64,000 nucleotides of DNA, taken from the NCBI GenBank assembly GCA_050251735.1, contig JBFWMF010000014.1, forward strand, positions 26,778 through 90,777, in the 5' to 3' direction. The notes beneath the pieces were generated by a model. It did not search any database. It saw nothing but the letters and a program-made list of their open reading frames with translations, and was not told the origin of the DNA. Positions 56,550 through 64,000 of this stretch are shown here, one piece after another. Origin of the DNA: Desulfitobacterium sp050251735. GTDB taxonomy: Bacteria; Bacillota; Desulfitobacteriia; Desulfitobacteriales; Desulfitobacteriaceae. Position 1 is the stretch's first letter. Each line of letters starts with the position of its first letter. Made by a program: the position numbers and the translations under genes.

Positions 56550-59321
56550 ATGATTGCTAAGAAGATAGTGGTTATGGATATCGAAACCACTGGATTAGAT
56601 ATATATAGAGATGAGATTATTGAATTTGCCGCCTTTAGTATAGTCGAGGGGAAGGATCCCGAGATATTTAGTGTTTTAGTTTCTCCGAAAGAGCCAGTTC
56701 CTGAACGTATTTTGCGACTAACAGGGATAAGCTTAGATGAACTAAAACAAGCCCAACCCTTAGAGTTTTATCATGATATAATACTGAAATATTTTCAGGA
56801 TGCTATTATTGTAGGTCATAATGTCAAATTCGATTTAGGTTTTGTTGAGCGTGTGTTAAATATTCATTTTGAAAACCCAATCTGGGATACCTTAGAGCTT
56901 GCTCGAGTCTTTTTTCCCAATTTGAATAGCTATCGATTGGCTGATCTCGTGAAAAAGCTTGACTTAGAACCCCTAGAAAAGGCACATCGGGCCATGTCTG
57001 ATGCGCAGGCTACTTGGAACCTCTTAAAGAAATGCTGGGAAAAAGGGATGACCTTAGATTCAGGTTTCTATCAAAGAGCACTCCCTTTAGCGGGAAGCTC
57101 CAAAGCCAGTGGCTTTCTCAAGGAATTAGAAAAGACCATTAGGAAAGAGTTCCCCGATCGATTAATCCGAACGGATTTAGTCCTATACGAACAGGATTTA
57201 GGGCTTTTTGAACCACAGGAGGAGGAAGTCCCGATTCCTGAGGATATTGACTGGATCAATCAGTGTTTTAATACGGGGGGAATCTTGGAGAAAAATTTGC
57301 AGGGTTACGAAAGTCGCCCAGGGCAGCTGCAGATGGCTAAAGCGGTTGCTAAGGCTCTAGCTACCTCTACCCATTGTGTTGCAGAGGCAGGTACCGGTAC
57401 CGGTAAATCCTATGCTTATCTAATCCCAAGTCTTTGGTGGGCTCGTAAGACAAATAAGAAGGTTGTGGTAGCGACCCATACCATCCCCCTACAAGAGCAA
57501 CTTTATAAAAAGGATCTGCCCATCCTTGCTCAAATCTTGCCGTTCTCTTTTCATGGAGTTTTATTAAAGGGAAAAGGGAATTATCTTTGTTTAAAACGGT
57601 GGCTCACCCTACAGAGCCACTTTACAGAGTTTGACTATGGAGAAAGACTAGCTCTGCTCAGTGTCATGATGTGGCTCAGGGAGACGAGCACTGGAGACTG
57701 GCAAGAGGTTTCCCAAATACCCAGTCTGGTAAGACTATGGGGAAATTTGAACGCGGAAGAGGAAAGCTGTGTTCCGGGTAAATGCCCTCAGGCTAACCGT
57801 TGTTATATGCTTCACGCACGCAAACGTGCTGAAGAAGCTGATCTCATTATTGTCAATCATTCTTTGCTTTTTTCGGATATAAAAACGGAGAACAACATTT
57901 TACCGGAATTTCATGAATTGGTAATTGATGAAGCACATCATCTTCACCAATCGGCCTTAGAGCAATTAGGAAATGAGATAAGCCTAGAGCAGATTTCCAA
58001 AGTCCTGAATCTTCTGAGTCGCTCAATGGCTGGCAGCTTTTACGGAAATGTGAAGGCACGTGCTCAATTATGGGAACGTGTTTTATCCGAATCACTTTGG
58101 AATCGTTTTCGGGGGCACTTGGAAAGATTGCCTGAAGCCTGTGATGAACTCTTTCAGCAGACTGAGGAAGTCTTCGCCAGCTTCGAACAGATTTTAGGCA
58201 ATGAACTCTCTTACCGATTAACGGCGCACAGTCAAAGTGAAAACTGGTGGCCGACAATCACTGTGCAAATTGAGAATTTACAAGGACGCCTCAAGGCAAT
58301 CGTTGATCTGTTAAGGGCAATGTATAATCTACTAGAGCCCTTGGATGATGAAGATGCCGCATCGCTTGCTTATGAAATTTCGGGGCGGATCCGTAACCTT
58401 GAAGAGGTTCGGGACTGCTTCAACCTTGCCATGCAAGTCGATCAAACTACTCGTGTAAGTTGGTTGGAACGTAATAATCGTTTGTATTTGAAAACCTCAC
58501 CAGTTGATGTGAGTACCCTGCTTAAAGAGAAGCTTTTCAGCCCCCTCAATAGTGCAATATTGACCTCAGCAACCTTAAGTATTGCTAACTCCTTTGAACA
58601 TTTTTTACAAGAAAATGGCTTAGCTAAGGATACCTCTACTTTGATTGTGGATTCTCCCTTTGACTACGAACGGCAGATGCAGTTCATCGTAGTTAAAGAT
58701 CTCATTGATACGAATCATAGTAATCTGTTTGACTCAGAGAAGATCGCTCTTTTTATTTCTGAAGTGACAGAGCGTATGAAAGGTAGGACCTTGGTGCTTT
58801 TTACCTCTCATCACTTTTTGCGTGAGATCCACCTACCTTTAAGTCGGTATTTAGGCGATTCAGGAATTGAATTATTGGCTCAAGGGATTGATGGGGGACG
58901 CCACGCACTTCTTGATGCCTTTCTTAACAATCCCAAGAGCGTTTTATTGGGAGCGAATAGCTTTTGGGAGGGTATCGATATTCCTGGAGATAAGCTATCC
59001 TGTGTCATTCTTATCAAGCTTCCCTTTGGACCACCTAATCGCCCCTTGATAGCGGCTCGCTCCGAATTTATGGAGGCTCACGGAAAAAATGCCTTTTATG
59101 AATTTCTTCTACCCGAAGCTGTACTTCGCTTTAAGCAGGGATTTGGTCGTTTGATACGCTCCAAATCTGATCGGGGACTTGTGATTCTCTGTGACAATAG
59201 GGTTATTGAGAAACGTTATGGCAGGATATTCTTGAATTCCTTACCTGTCAAAACCCATATCCGATGCAGCGAAACGCAAATTTTTGACCATATTGATAGC
59301 TGGCTTGACGAAATACGCTAA
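56550..59321 (+). CDS. dinG: DinG-family helicase with N-terminal exonuclease
   Basis: A 923-residue Gram-positive DinG. The N-terminal DEDDh exonuclease domain has MDIETTGLD at 9-17, VGHNVKFDLGF near 89 and HRAMSDAQAT near 150. The XPD-like helicase follows with AEAGTGTGKSYAYL near 278, cluster-type cysteines around 350-420 (SCVPGKCPQANRC), IDEAHHLH near 459 and LLGANSFWEGIDIPGD near 800. The enzyme is probably a 3'-5' exonuclease with an accessory or degenerate helicase half. ATG 56550 follows AAAGGGG. Confidence 0.92.
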   Translation: MIAKKIVVMDIETTGLDIYRDEIIEFAAFSIVEGKDPEIFSVLVSPKEPVPERILRLTGISLDELKQAQPLEFYHDIILKYFQDAIIVGHNVKFDLGFVERVLNIHFENPIWDTLELARVFFPNLNSYRLADLVKKLDLEPLEKAHRAMSDAQATWNLLKKCWEKGMTLDSGFYQRALPLAGSSKASGFLKELEKTIRKEFPDRLIRTDLVLYEQDLGLFEPQEEEVPIPEDIDWINQCFNTGGILEKNLQGYESRPGQLQMAKAVAKALATSTHCVAEAGTGTGKSYAYLIPSLWWARKTNKKVVVATHTIPLQEQLYKKDLPILAQILPFSFHGVLLKGKGNYLCLKRWLTLQSHFTEFDYGERLALLSVMMWLRETSTGDWQEVSQIPSLVRLWGNLNAEEESCVPGKCPQANRCYMLHARKRAEEADLIIVNHSLLFSDIKTENNILPEFHELVIDEAHHLHQSALEQLGNEISLEQISKVLNLLSRSMAGSFYGNVKARAQLWERVLSESLWNRFRGHLERLPEACDELFQQTEEVFASFEQILGNELSYRLTAHSQSENWWPTITVQIENLQGRLKAIVDLLRAMYNLLEPLDDEDAASLAYEISGRIRNLEEVRDCFNLAMQVDQTTRVSWLERNNRLYLKTSPVDVSTLLKEKLFSPLNSAILTSATLSIANSFEHFLQENGLAKDTSTLIVDSPFDYERQMQFIVVKDLIDTNHSNLFDSEKIALFISEVTERMKGRTLVLFTSHHFLREIHLPLSRYLGDSGIELLAQGIDGGRHALLDAFLNNPKSVLLGANSFWEGIDIPGDKLSCVILIKLPFGPPNRPLIAARSEFMEAHGKNAFYEFLLPEAVLRFKQGFGRLIRSKSDRGLVILCDNRVIEKRYGRIFLNSLPVKTHIRCSETQIFDHIDSWLDEIR

Positions 59322-59495
59322 AAGGAACTGCTTTAATAAAATGAGGAAAGATGTTAAACTATAGCATATGCTGGGAGCCAAGCTTTTGTAGACATTCGAG
59401 GGATATACATGAAAAACTGACAGTTCTCCCACCAGATGGAGACAGTTATGTTGCAGAATAGTTTGGGCAAGAATATGTTGGGAGAGTGAAGAATT

Positions 59496-60023
59496 GTGAA
59501 TAGTAAGCCCATAAAGGTGGATATGATTCCGAGCCTATTTACCTTAGGGAATTTGTTTTTTGGTTTTTTAGCAATTATTTGGACGATGGATGGAGATTAT
59601 CAGGTGGCAGCCGGACTTATCATATTGTCAGTGCTTATGGACAGTATGGACGGTAAAGTTGCCCGTAGATTATCAGTTAGTACAGATTTTGGCAAAGAAC
59701 TCGATTCTTTATGTGATGTGGTTTCATTTGGTGTTGCTCCGGCGATTTTAACCTATAAGGTATTGTTGGAGGGGCATATGGGATTTTGGGGTGTGCTTTT
59801 GGCTGCAGCGTTTGCTTTGTGTGGAGCGGTACGTTTGGCGAGGTTTAATGTCTTGAATATAACTACTCATTTTTTAGGAGTGCCTATCACCTTTGCCGGG
59901 GGGATCATGGCCTTGCTTGTGCTTTTTTATCAAAGCCTGCCGTGGATCATTTACCCTATTGCCATGGCGCTACTGGCTTTTCTCATGGTGTCGTCCTTCA
60001 AAGTGCCGAAGCTGGGAAAATAA
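59496..60023 (+). CDS. pssA: CDP-diacylglycerol-serine phosphatidyltransferase
   Basis: A 175-residue integral membrane enzyme making phosphatidylserine. The CDP-alcohol phosphotransferase signature is complete: DSMDGKVARRLSVSTDFGKELDSLCDVV (key DGKVAR, FGKELDSLCD near 48-69). About six hydrophobic segments are seen. GTG 59496 follows GGGAGAG. The psd partner is not next to it. The protein is at the short end of the family. Confidence 0.92.
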   Translation: MNSKPIKVDMIPSLFTLGNLFFGFLAIIWTMDGDYQVAAGLIILSVLMDSMDGKVARRLSVSTDFGKELDSLCDVVSFGVAPAILTYKVLLEGHMGFWGVLLAAAFALCGAVRLARFNVLNITTHFLGVPITFAGGIMALLVLFYQSLPWIIYPIAMALLAFLMVSSFKVPKLGK

Positions 60024-60151
60024 ATCACGAATTAGTAAATCGTAGAGACGGGTGTGGAGATTTAATTTTCTCTGCACCCTTTTCTGTTTTTCACCCATTG
60101 CCTGAGCTTCGCATATAGTATGGCACAGAAACAGTGCATGGAGGGGAAAAC

Positions 60152-60502
60152 ATGGATAATCAACAAGTAAATTGGACAAATGTAGGGTTAAGAATGGTTC
60201 AAGGATTAACTACGGTTATCGATGCCATTCGTCAGTTAGATGCTCAAGAGGCCTCTTTAGTAATGAAACTACTTGGGAAAACATGTACGAAAACAATGAA
60301 AGACGGGGTAGGTCATCAATTTGGGATTGCTCTAGTGGAAACCAGCGCTCAATTAGCCATGAAAGATAAACTTGTGGTTGAAGACGTCCTCAGGATCATC
60401 AGCTCTATTATTGGACGTTTATACTTTACGGCAAGCAGCGAGGAAGAAAAGCAATTAGTTGCCCAACTGGAAGAAGCAGTGAAAAATTACCAGATCATTT
60501 AA
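60152..60502 (+). CDS. Hypothetical helical protein, 116 residues
   Basis: A small, all-helical protein of unknown family (VGLRMVQGLTTVIDAIRQL, ASLVMKLLGKTCTKTM, VEDVLRIISSIIGRLYF). No membrane segment. ATG 60152 follows GGAGGGG. It lies directly upstream of spoVM (62 bp), so a sporulation link is possible but unproven. Confidence 0.6.
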   Translation: MDNQQVNWTNVGLRMVQGLTTVIDAIRQLDAQEASLVMKLLGKTCTKTMKDGVGHQFGIALVETSAQLAMKDKLVVEDVLRIISSIIGRLYFTASSEEEKQLVAQLEEAVKNYQII

Positions 60503-60563
60503 GTCCCATCACGTGATTAAGTGCATAAGCTAATGTTAGTAAAGTAGGAAAGAGGTGATCTGA

Positions 60564-60629
60564 ATGAAGGTTTATTATGTGCGTCTGCCTGAGTTCGTAC
60601 TCAGCTTTCTCCGTAAAGTATTCAATTAG
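60564..60629 (+). CDS. spoVM: SpoVM homologue, 21 residues
   Basis: ATG 60564 follows AGAGGTGATCTGA and TAG ends at 60629. The predicted peptide begins MKVYYVRLPEFVLSFLRKVF and has 21 residues. B. subtilis SpoVM (26 residues) starts MKFYTIKLPKFLGGIVRAM: the shared pattern is MKxYx(I/V)(K/R)LPxF followed by an amphipathic helix with Arg, and Pro 9 is in the same place. SpoVM binds the convex forespore membrane and anchors SpoIVA for coat and cortex assembly. A weak sigma-E-like -10 CATAAGCT lies at 60524-60531. It is five residues shorter than usual. Confidence 0.78.
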   Translation: MKVYYVRLPEFVLSFLRKVFN

Positions 60630-60730
60630 GATTTGCTAACTTGTATCACATAAAAAAATACTTAAAACATGACATGAATTCACTCTCTTGTCTATAAATA
60701 TAGAGTAAAAGACAAGCGAGGAGTGAGGAA

Positions 60731-61192
60731 ATGGCTCGTAGCCGTTATGTCATGGTCATGGCAATTACTTTGATGTGTTTAATAGGAATTGTTTCTTGGA
60801 AATCACCTCAAGCTGTAATGGTCGCCCTAACAGAACCACAGTATGCAGATTCCCCACGGGTAGCGGTTCAGAGGTTCTGGGGCTATCTTGACACAAGGCA
60901 GCTTGAACTTGCAGAACGACTAGTCTTAGCTAAAGACTTAAATCCGTTCGGCCAACAGGAAGTTGAACTTTGGAAGAAACAAGTCACAAATAATCCCTTA
61001 ATCAGCCTCAAGAAGTTGGAATTTGCCAATTCCTTAGATCCCAATATAATTATGGTGAGTGTAGAATGGTCTTCTTCGGTGAAGGATAGAATCCTTGAAA
61101 CTTACCTTATGGAGACCCGATCCACAGCAGAAGGGTGGAAAATCATTCGGATTCAGAAAGTCAACGCTCAATCATTAGCTAGAGTTCAATGA
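60731..61192 (+). CDS. Exported or membrane-anchored hypothetical protein, 153 residues
   Basis: An N-terminal signal or anchor (YVMVMAITLMCLIGIVSW, residues 6-23) precedes a small alpha/beta domain like NTF2/DUF4878-type folds (SPRVAVQRFWGYLDTRQLELAERL, WKIIRIQKV), judged by pattern only. ATG 60731 follows GAGGAGTGAGG. It ends just before a perfect terminator hairpin. Function unknown. Confidence 0.65.
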   Translation: MARSRYVMVMAITLMCLIGIVSWKSPQAVMVALTEPQYADSPRVAVQRFWGYLDTRQLELAERLVLAKDLNPFGQQEVELWKKQVTNNPLISLKKLEFANSLDPNIIMVSVEWSSSVKDRILETYLMETRSTAEGWKIIRIQKVNAQSLARVQ

Positions 61193-61195
61193 ATC

Positions 61196-61220
61196 AAACG
61201 CGCTCAAAGCGCGTTTTTGC
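61196..61220 (+). terminator. Intrinsic terminator
   Basis: AAACGCGC (61196-61203) pairs with GCGCGTTT (61209-61216), followed by TTGCTTT. Confidence 0.8.
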
Positions 61221-61300
61221 TTTATCAAAGTATATTTTCTTGAGCAAAGGTTTAGACTGAGAGATAAGACCTCAAGTGTTCCTAAAAGCACACCAAGAAG

Positions 61301-61336
61301 TGCTCTAGATCACAACGTGGTCTCTAGCTTTTTGTT
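61301..61336 (+). terminator. Possible leader terminator before CxxC microprotein gene
   Basis: CTAGATCAC near 61304 can pair with GTGGTCTCTAG near 61318 with a bulge, followed by CTTTTTGTT. It sits 35 bp upstream of the next gene and could attenuate it or end a short leader RNA. Confidence 0.35.
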
Positions 61337-61371
61337 AGAGTTAATGCATAATCGTTAAGGAGGACAAATAA

Positions 61372-61518
61372 ATGGCTGATATGAAGAAGGAAAATATTGA
61401 ATTAGATTGCGACCATTGTGGAACAACCAGTGAGCTTACACCCGTTATAACTTATGTACACCAAGGGGAGGAAAAGCATGTCTGTGTTCATTGTCTCCCG
61501 GCGTTAATTCATGGTTAA
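61372..61518 (+). CDS. 48-residue CxxC microprotein
   Basis: ATG 61372 follows TAAGGAGGACAAATAA. The product has two CxxC pairs, LDCDHCGTTSEL near 12-23 and HVCVHCLPALIHG at the C-terminus, the pattern of a small zinc ribbon or rubredoxin-like knuckle. It ends 20 bp before the sirohaem reductase fusion gene and is probably co-transcribed with it. No family is recognised; a metallochaperone or regulatory role would be a guess. Confidence 0.7.
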   Translation: MADMKKENIELDCDHCGTTSELTPVITYVHQGEEKHVCVHCLPALIHG

Positions 61519-61538
61519 AGAATATTGAGGTGTTTGAG

Positions 61539-62423
61539 ATGAAATTTACATTAGAAATGAAGCTTAAGGATATTATGGCAGCGAACCCCAAAACAGTTGA
61601 AGCAATGCAGGAACTTGGCTTGCATTGTTTGGGATGTCCTTTCTCAGTGAATGAGACTTTGCTCAATGCTGCTCAGATGCATAAACTAGGTCCCGAGGAG
61701 CTGCTGGCAGCTGTCAACTCTGTGGAGCAAGGGGAAATGTCTGAAGAGGCAAAAGCCAAGGCTCAGCCTAAGGGTGCTATATTGCAGATGGATAAAAAGA
61801 CGTATGCCATAGCGCCACATATTCCAGCAGGAGTTGCTACACCCGAGATATTACGTAAAATTGCCGATGTAGCGGAGAAATACAACGCTGCAGCTATTAA
61901 AGTGACTTCCGCACAGAGGATTGCGATAGTGGGACTTGATCCAGCGGACATCGCTAATGCCTGGGATGATTTGGGTATGGACCCTGGACATGCTGTAGGG
62001 ATGTGTGTGCGTAGTGTCAAGGTATGTCCGGGAATGACCTTCTGCAAACGAGGCTTACAAGAGACCTTGGGTGTTGGCATGAAAATCGACAAACGTTACC
62101 ATGGTATGTCTTTGCCTGCTAAATTTAAAATTGGTATTGCTGGTTGCCCCAATAAATGCACGGACTCCATGAACGTGGACTTGGGTATCATGGGTACCAG
62201 TAAAGGTTACCATGTCTATGTAGGTGGTAATGGTGGGGTGAAGCCACGTCGTGGAGATTTGTTAGTGGAAAATCTTCAAGCAGATGACCTGATACCGGTT
62301 ATGGATGCAGTGGTTGAATACTTTAAAGAGCATGCTAAGCCTCAAGAGAGATTAGGTAGAATGATCGATCGTCTGGGCTTAGAGGAATTGCAAGAGACTG
62401 CTAGGAGAGTAGTTAATGCTTGA
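61539..62423 (+). CDS. DUF1858-sirohaem/4Fe-4S reductase fusion
   Basis: A 294-residue fusion. Residues 1-75 form a DUF1858 domain (LKDIMAANPKTVEAMQELGLHCLGCPFS, key GLHCLGCP near 28-35), a possible redox disulfide. The rest is a small nitrite/sulfite-reductase-like module with the sirohaem/4Fe-4S motif C-x5-C (VCPGMTFC near 180) and C-x3-C (AGCPNKC near 208). Stand-alone small reductases of this type lack the second half of SiR/NiR; their substrate is usually unknown. ATG 61539 follows TTGAGGTG; the longer frame at 61491 overlaps the microprotein gene. Confidence 0.82.
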   Translation: MKFTLEMKLKDIMAANPKTVEAMQELGLHCLGCPFSVNETLLNAAQMHKLGPEELLAAVNSVEQGEMSEEAKAKAQPKGAILQMDKKTYAIAPHIPAGVATPEILRKIADVAEKYNAAAIKVTSAQRIAIVGLDPADIANAWDDLGMDPGHAVGMCVRSVKVCPGMTFCKRGLQETLGVGMKIDKRYHGMSLPAKFKIGIAGCPNKCTDSMNVDLGIMGTSKGYHVYVGGNGGVKPRRGDLLVENLQADDLIPVMDAVVEYFKEHAKPQERLGRMIDRLGLEELQETARRVVNA

Positions 62424-62490
62424 GTTCAATAAAAATTTAGTAAAATAAATTAAGAGATTAGATTAAGAAATTAGATTAAAAGAAAATATT

Positions 62491-62521
62491 TAGGGGGCGT
62501 ATCAAGTGATACGCCCCCTAT
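62491..62521. terminator. Bidirectional terminator
   Basis: TAGGGGGCGTATC (62491-62503) pairs with GATACGCCCCCTA (62508-62520), between the reductase and the convergent ferredoxin gene. Confidence 0.85.
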
Positions 62522-62539
62522 GTTAATATAGGTGTTGTA

Positions 62540-62725
62540 TTAGTCAAGATGAATGGAATCGGTTGGGCATCCATCCGCTGCTTCTTGAGCGGACTCTTCA
62601 AGTTCGCTGGGAACTGGGTTGACATAGGCTTCGGCAAGTCCCTCATCATTCATTCGGAAAACCTCGGGGCAAACAGATGCGCAAGCGCCACAGCCGATGC
62701 AAGTTTCATCAACAGATGCAGTCAT
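62540..62725 (-). CDS. Ferredoxin (single 4Fe-4S type)
   Basis: A 61-residue ferredoxin. CIGCGACASVCPEVF at 9-23 and a distal Cys in DGCPTDSI near 53 are the pattern of mono-cluster bacterial ferredoxins (as in thermophilic clostridia), where the fourth cluster ligand is the distal Cys-Pro. Acidic, as usual for electron carriers. ATG 62725 follows AAAGGAGG. Convergent with the sirohaem reductase gene, a possible partner. Confidence 0.93.
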   Translation of the reverse strand: MTASVDETCIGCGACASVCPEVFRMNDEGLAEAYVNPVPSELEESAQEAADGCPTDSIHLD

Positions 62726-62854
62726 GTTAATAAGACCTCCTTTGCTAAACTCCTAACTCAATGTTCCCTTATTTTGGAGTTGTTATGCATTTCTTGAATG
62801 GGACAAAATGGTCGTGTCAACAAATTAAGATAAAGTAGAAATAGGAGGTGTATT

Positions 62855-63358
62855 GTGGACGTCAAATTTAGCCTTCGCAAAGCTACCCATGAGGATTTGG
62901 GGCGAATCAATGAAATATACAATTGGGCAGTGCTGAACACAGTTGCAACTTTTGACCTCGAAGAACGTACCCTGGAGAGAAGTGAACCCTGGTTTGCATT
63001 GCATTTGGATCCTTATTACCCACTATTCGTGGTGGAAAACCAGAGTGGGGTCACAGGATGGGGGAGTCTATCGCCATTTCGTACCAAACCGGCTTATAAA
63101 GAAAGTGGCGAGTTTTCTATTTACATAGCGCCTGAATGGTTCGGTAAGTCCATGGGAGATGCCCTCTTAAAAGCGCTCTGCGAAGAGGCGGGAAAATTAG
63201 GATACCATACCTTATTGGGTTTGATTACAGCGAGCAATGAGAAAAGTCTCAACTTGGCTGTAAAGCATGGTTTTTTCGAAGTGGGTAGGTATCGAGAAGT
63301 CGGGAAAAAGTTCGGACAATATTTGGATGTCATCACCATGCAGAGAATTCTTGCTTAA
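62855..63358 (+). CDS. GNAT N-acetyltransferase (phosphinothricin-acetyltransferase-like)
   Basis: A 167-residue GNAT of the Pat/YwnH type. The opening LRKATHEDLGRINEIYNWAV with NTVATFDLEERT is characteristic; the acetyl-CoA loop is IAPEWFGKSMGDALLKALCEEA near 88-109, with a weakened version of the usual R/Q-x-x-G-x-G/A; the tail has HGFFEVGRYREVGKKFGQYLDVI. Members acetylate phosphinothricin, methionine sulfoximine or amino acids. GTG 62855 follows AGGAGGTG. Confidence 0.88.
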   Translation: MDVKFSLRKATHEDLGRINEIYNWAVLNTVATFDLEERTLERSEPWFALHLDPYYPLFVVENQSGVTGWGSLSPFRTKPAYKESGEFSIYIAPEWFGKSMGDALLKALCEEAGKLGYHTLLGLITASNEKSLNLAVKHGFFEVGRYREVGKKFGQYLDVITMQRILA

Positions 63359-63672
63359 GCTATGGTTATTTCTGAAAATGAGCACTATTATTAAAGTGGA
63401 TTTTCTGCCGGATTCGTGGAAATAAACCATTAATTAACTAAACTGGAGAAATATGGAATTATTTAACGATACTTTAATATCCATATATATCCATTTATCC
63501 CCCTAGTAGCGGGCTTTCTAAAAAATAAGATTATTCTGGCGTTTACTTATTTTTTACGATTTCGACATCTCGCCTGAAGTATAATAGGTTTACCGGCAAG
63601 AAGACAAGAGAGAATTGACAGTATAGAGAGATAAAAGTCCGGAAAATATCACAAGGCGGGATGATAAGAGAA
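63359..63672 (+). other. Upstream region of spo0A
   Basis: 315 bp without a credible gene. Besides the 0A box and -10 listed below I see no strong hairpin. A weak sigma-H-like pair near 63397-63422 does not meet the consensus. The usual spoIVB neighbour of spo0A is not found here. Confidence 0.5.
63561..63585 (+). promoter_or_regulatory. 0A box and TATAAT -10 before spo0A
   Basis: TTCGACA (63561-63567) is the reverse complement of the Spo0A box TGTCGAA. It lies 12 bp before TATAAT (63580-63585), so Spo0A could bind over its own promoter. The start codon is 90 bp downstream. Confidence 0.55.
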
Positions 63673-64000
63673 ATGGGAAAGAAAGTTAAAATTGTTGTTG
63701 CTGATGACAATCGGCACCTGTGCCAAATGCTACAAGATTTTATTCAGGGCCAGGATGACCTCGAGGTGGTAGGTGTGGCGTACAATGGAGTCGAAGCATG
63801 GGATCTCGTTCAATCTCAAGAACCAGATCTTATCATAATCGATTTGGTTATGCCTAGCTTGGACGGTTTGGGTGTTTTAGAGAGAATCAATGGACGAACT
63901 GCAGCTTCACGTCCTAAGGTGATTATGCTTACGGCATTTGGTCAAGAATCCCTTACCCATCAAGCCATGGTTTTAGGAGTGGATTACTTCATTCTGAAAC
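63673..64000 (+). CDS. spo0A: Sporulation response regulator Spo0A (3' end outside window)
   Basis: 109 residues of a receiver domain are present before the window ends. VKIVVADDNRHLCQML (acidic pair D11-D12 from the start at ATG 63673), LIIIDLVMPSLDGLGVL with the phospho-acceptor Asp near 56, VIMLTAFGQES with the conserved Thr, and YFILK with the conserved Lys are all visible. The ADDNR opening and DLVMPxLDGL are strongly Spo0A-like; the DNA-binding half lies outside, so Spo0A is inferred from the receiver and the upstream 0A box. ATG 63661 is an alternative start directly after AAGGCGGG. Confidence 0.88.
   Translation, partial: MGKKVKIVVADDNRHLCQMLQDFIQGQDDLEVVGVAYNGVEAWDLVQSQEPDLIIIDLVMPSLDGLGVLERINGRTAASRPKVIMLTAFGQESLTHQAMVLGVDYFILK

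Noticed and set aside
57853..58257. 134-codon minus-strand ORF within dinG
   Set aside because: Antisense to a conserved helicase gene, without expression signals.
59325..59495. Possible remnant of a gene between dinG and pssA
   Set aside because: One frame gives about 30 residues that look protein-like, but there is no start codon and no recognisable homology.
1..64000. tRNA, rRNA, complete insertion sequences or prophage genes
   Set aside because: I looked for T-loop patterns, transposase and integrase motifs and found none that could be supported.

Overview
The window looks like the chromosome of a low-to-mid G+C, endospore-forming anaerobic Firmicute; the gene mix best fits Desulfitobacterium, Desulfosporosinus or a close relative (inference from gene content, no database search). 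Sporulation is shown by spoVS behind a sigma-H-like promoter, a 21-codon spoVM homologue, and the start of spo0A at the right edge. Anaerobic life is suggested by rubredoxin, two ferredoxin-type proteins, a sirohaem/4Fe-4S reductase and an iron-sulfur lactate-oxidation module. Many starts are TTG or GTG behind very strong Shine-Dalgarno sequences, so I moved a number of starts to fit them.

Layout. 1-4.7 kb: ymdB (5' end cut off), spoVS, an M19 dipeptidase, a PHP phosphoesterase, a DapL-like aminotransferase and a coiled-coil protein. 4.7-10.4 kb: HD hydrolase, TetR regulator, P1-family peptidase, an unknown 414-residue protein, an ArgA-like acetyltransferase and a TPR membrane protein. 10.4-19.1 kb: an organic-acid block with a SucCD-like CoA ligase whose subunit genes flank a small Fe-S protein gene, a CitE/malyl-CoA-lyase-like protein, malic enzyme, then LutC and a LutB-LutA fusion. 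Shared operator-like motifs lie in front of separate transcription units here. 19.2-28.2 kb: HAD hydrolase, rubredoxin, a Ski2-type helicase, a Crp/Fnr regulator, ComFB, a broken asparaginase gene, menG/ubiE, a thioesterase and a YigZ protein.

28.2-45.4 kb: a small membrane protein behind a promoter flanked by inverted repeats, a permease, a repeat-rich membrane protein, PRC-barrel and VanW proteins, an HD-GYP phosphodiesterase, nth, a FAH-family protein, a GIY-YIG protein, a tautomerase, a uridine-kinase-like protein, thrC, pheA with a terminator in its leader, a candidate small RNA, pepF, an Mrp ATPase and ahcY. 45.5-46.2 kb: a gene for a roughly 600-nt structured RNA with its own promoter and terminator, which I think is OLE RNA. 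46.2-56.4 kb: uvrC translationally coupled to a 51-residue Cys-rich protein, a YdcZ transporter, an MFS exporter, a phosphoesterase, and a FliK-like/FlhB-C-like pair in which the first protein carries 17 tandem 9-residue repeats. 56.5-64 kb: DinG, pssA, spoVM, a CxxC microprotein upstream of a DUF1858-sirohaem reductase fusion, a ferredoxin, a GNAT acetyltransferase and spo0A (cut off).

The strongest leads are the SucCD-like ligase with an inserted Fe-S gene plus CitE-like lyase, malic enzyme and Lut enzymes under shared operator-like motifs (possible conversion of malate or a related acid through an acyl-CoA to acetyl-CoA plus a 2-oxo acid); the large structured RNA; a small RNA rich in GGA motifs at 40.7 kb; the terminator in the pheA leader; and several genes of 21-52 codons with good ribosome binding sites.
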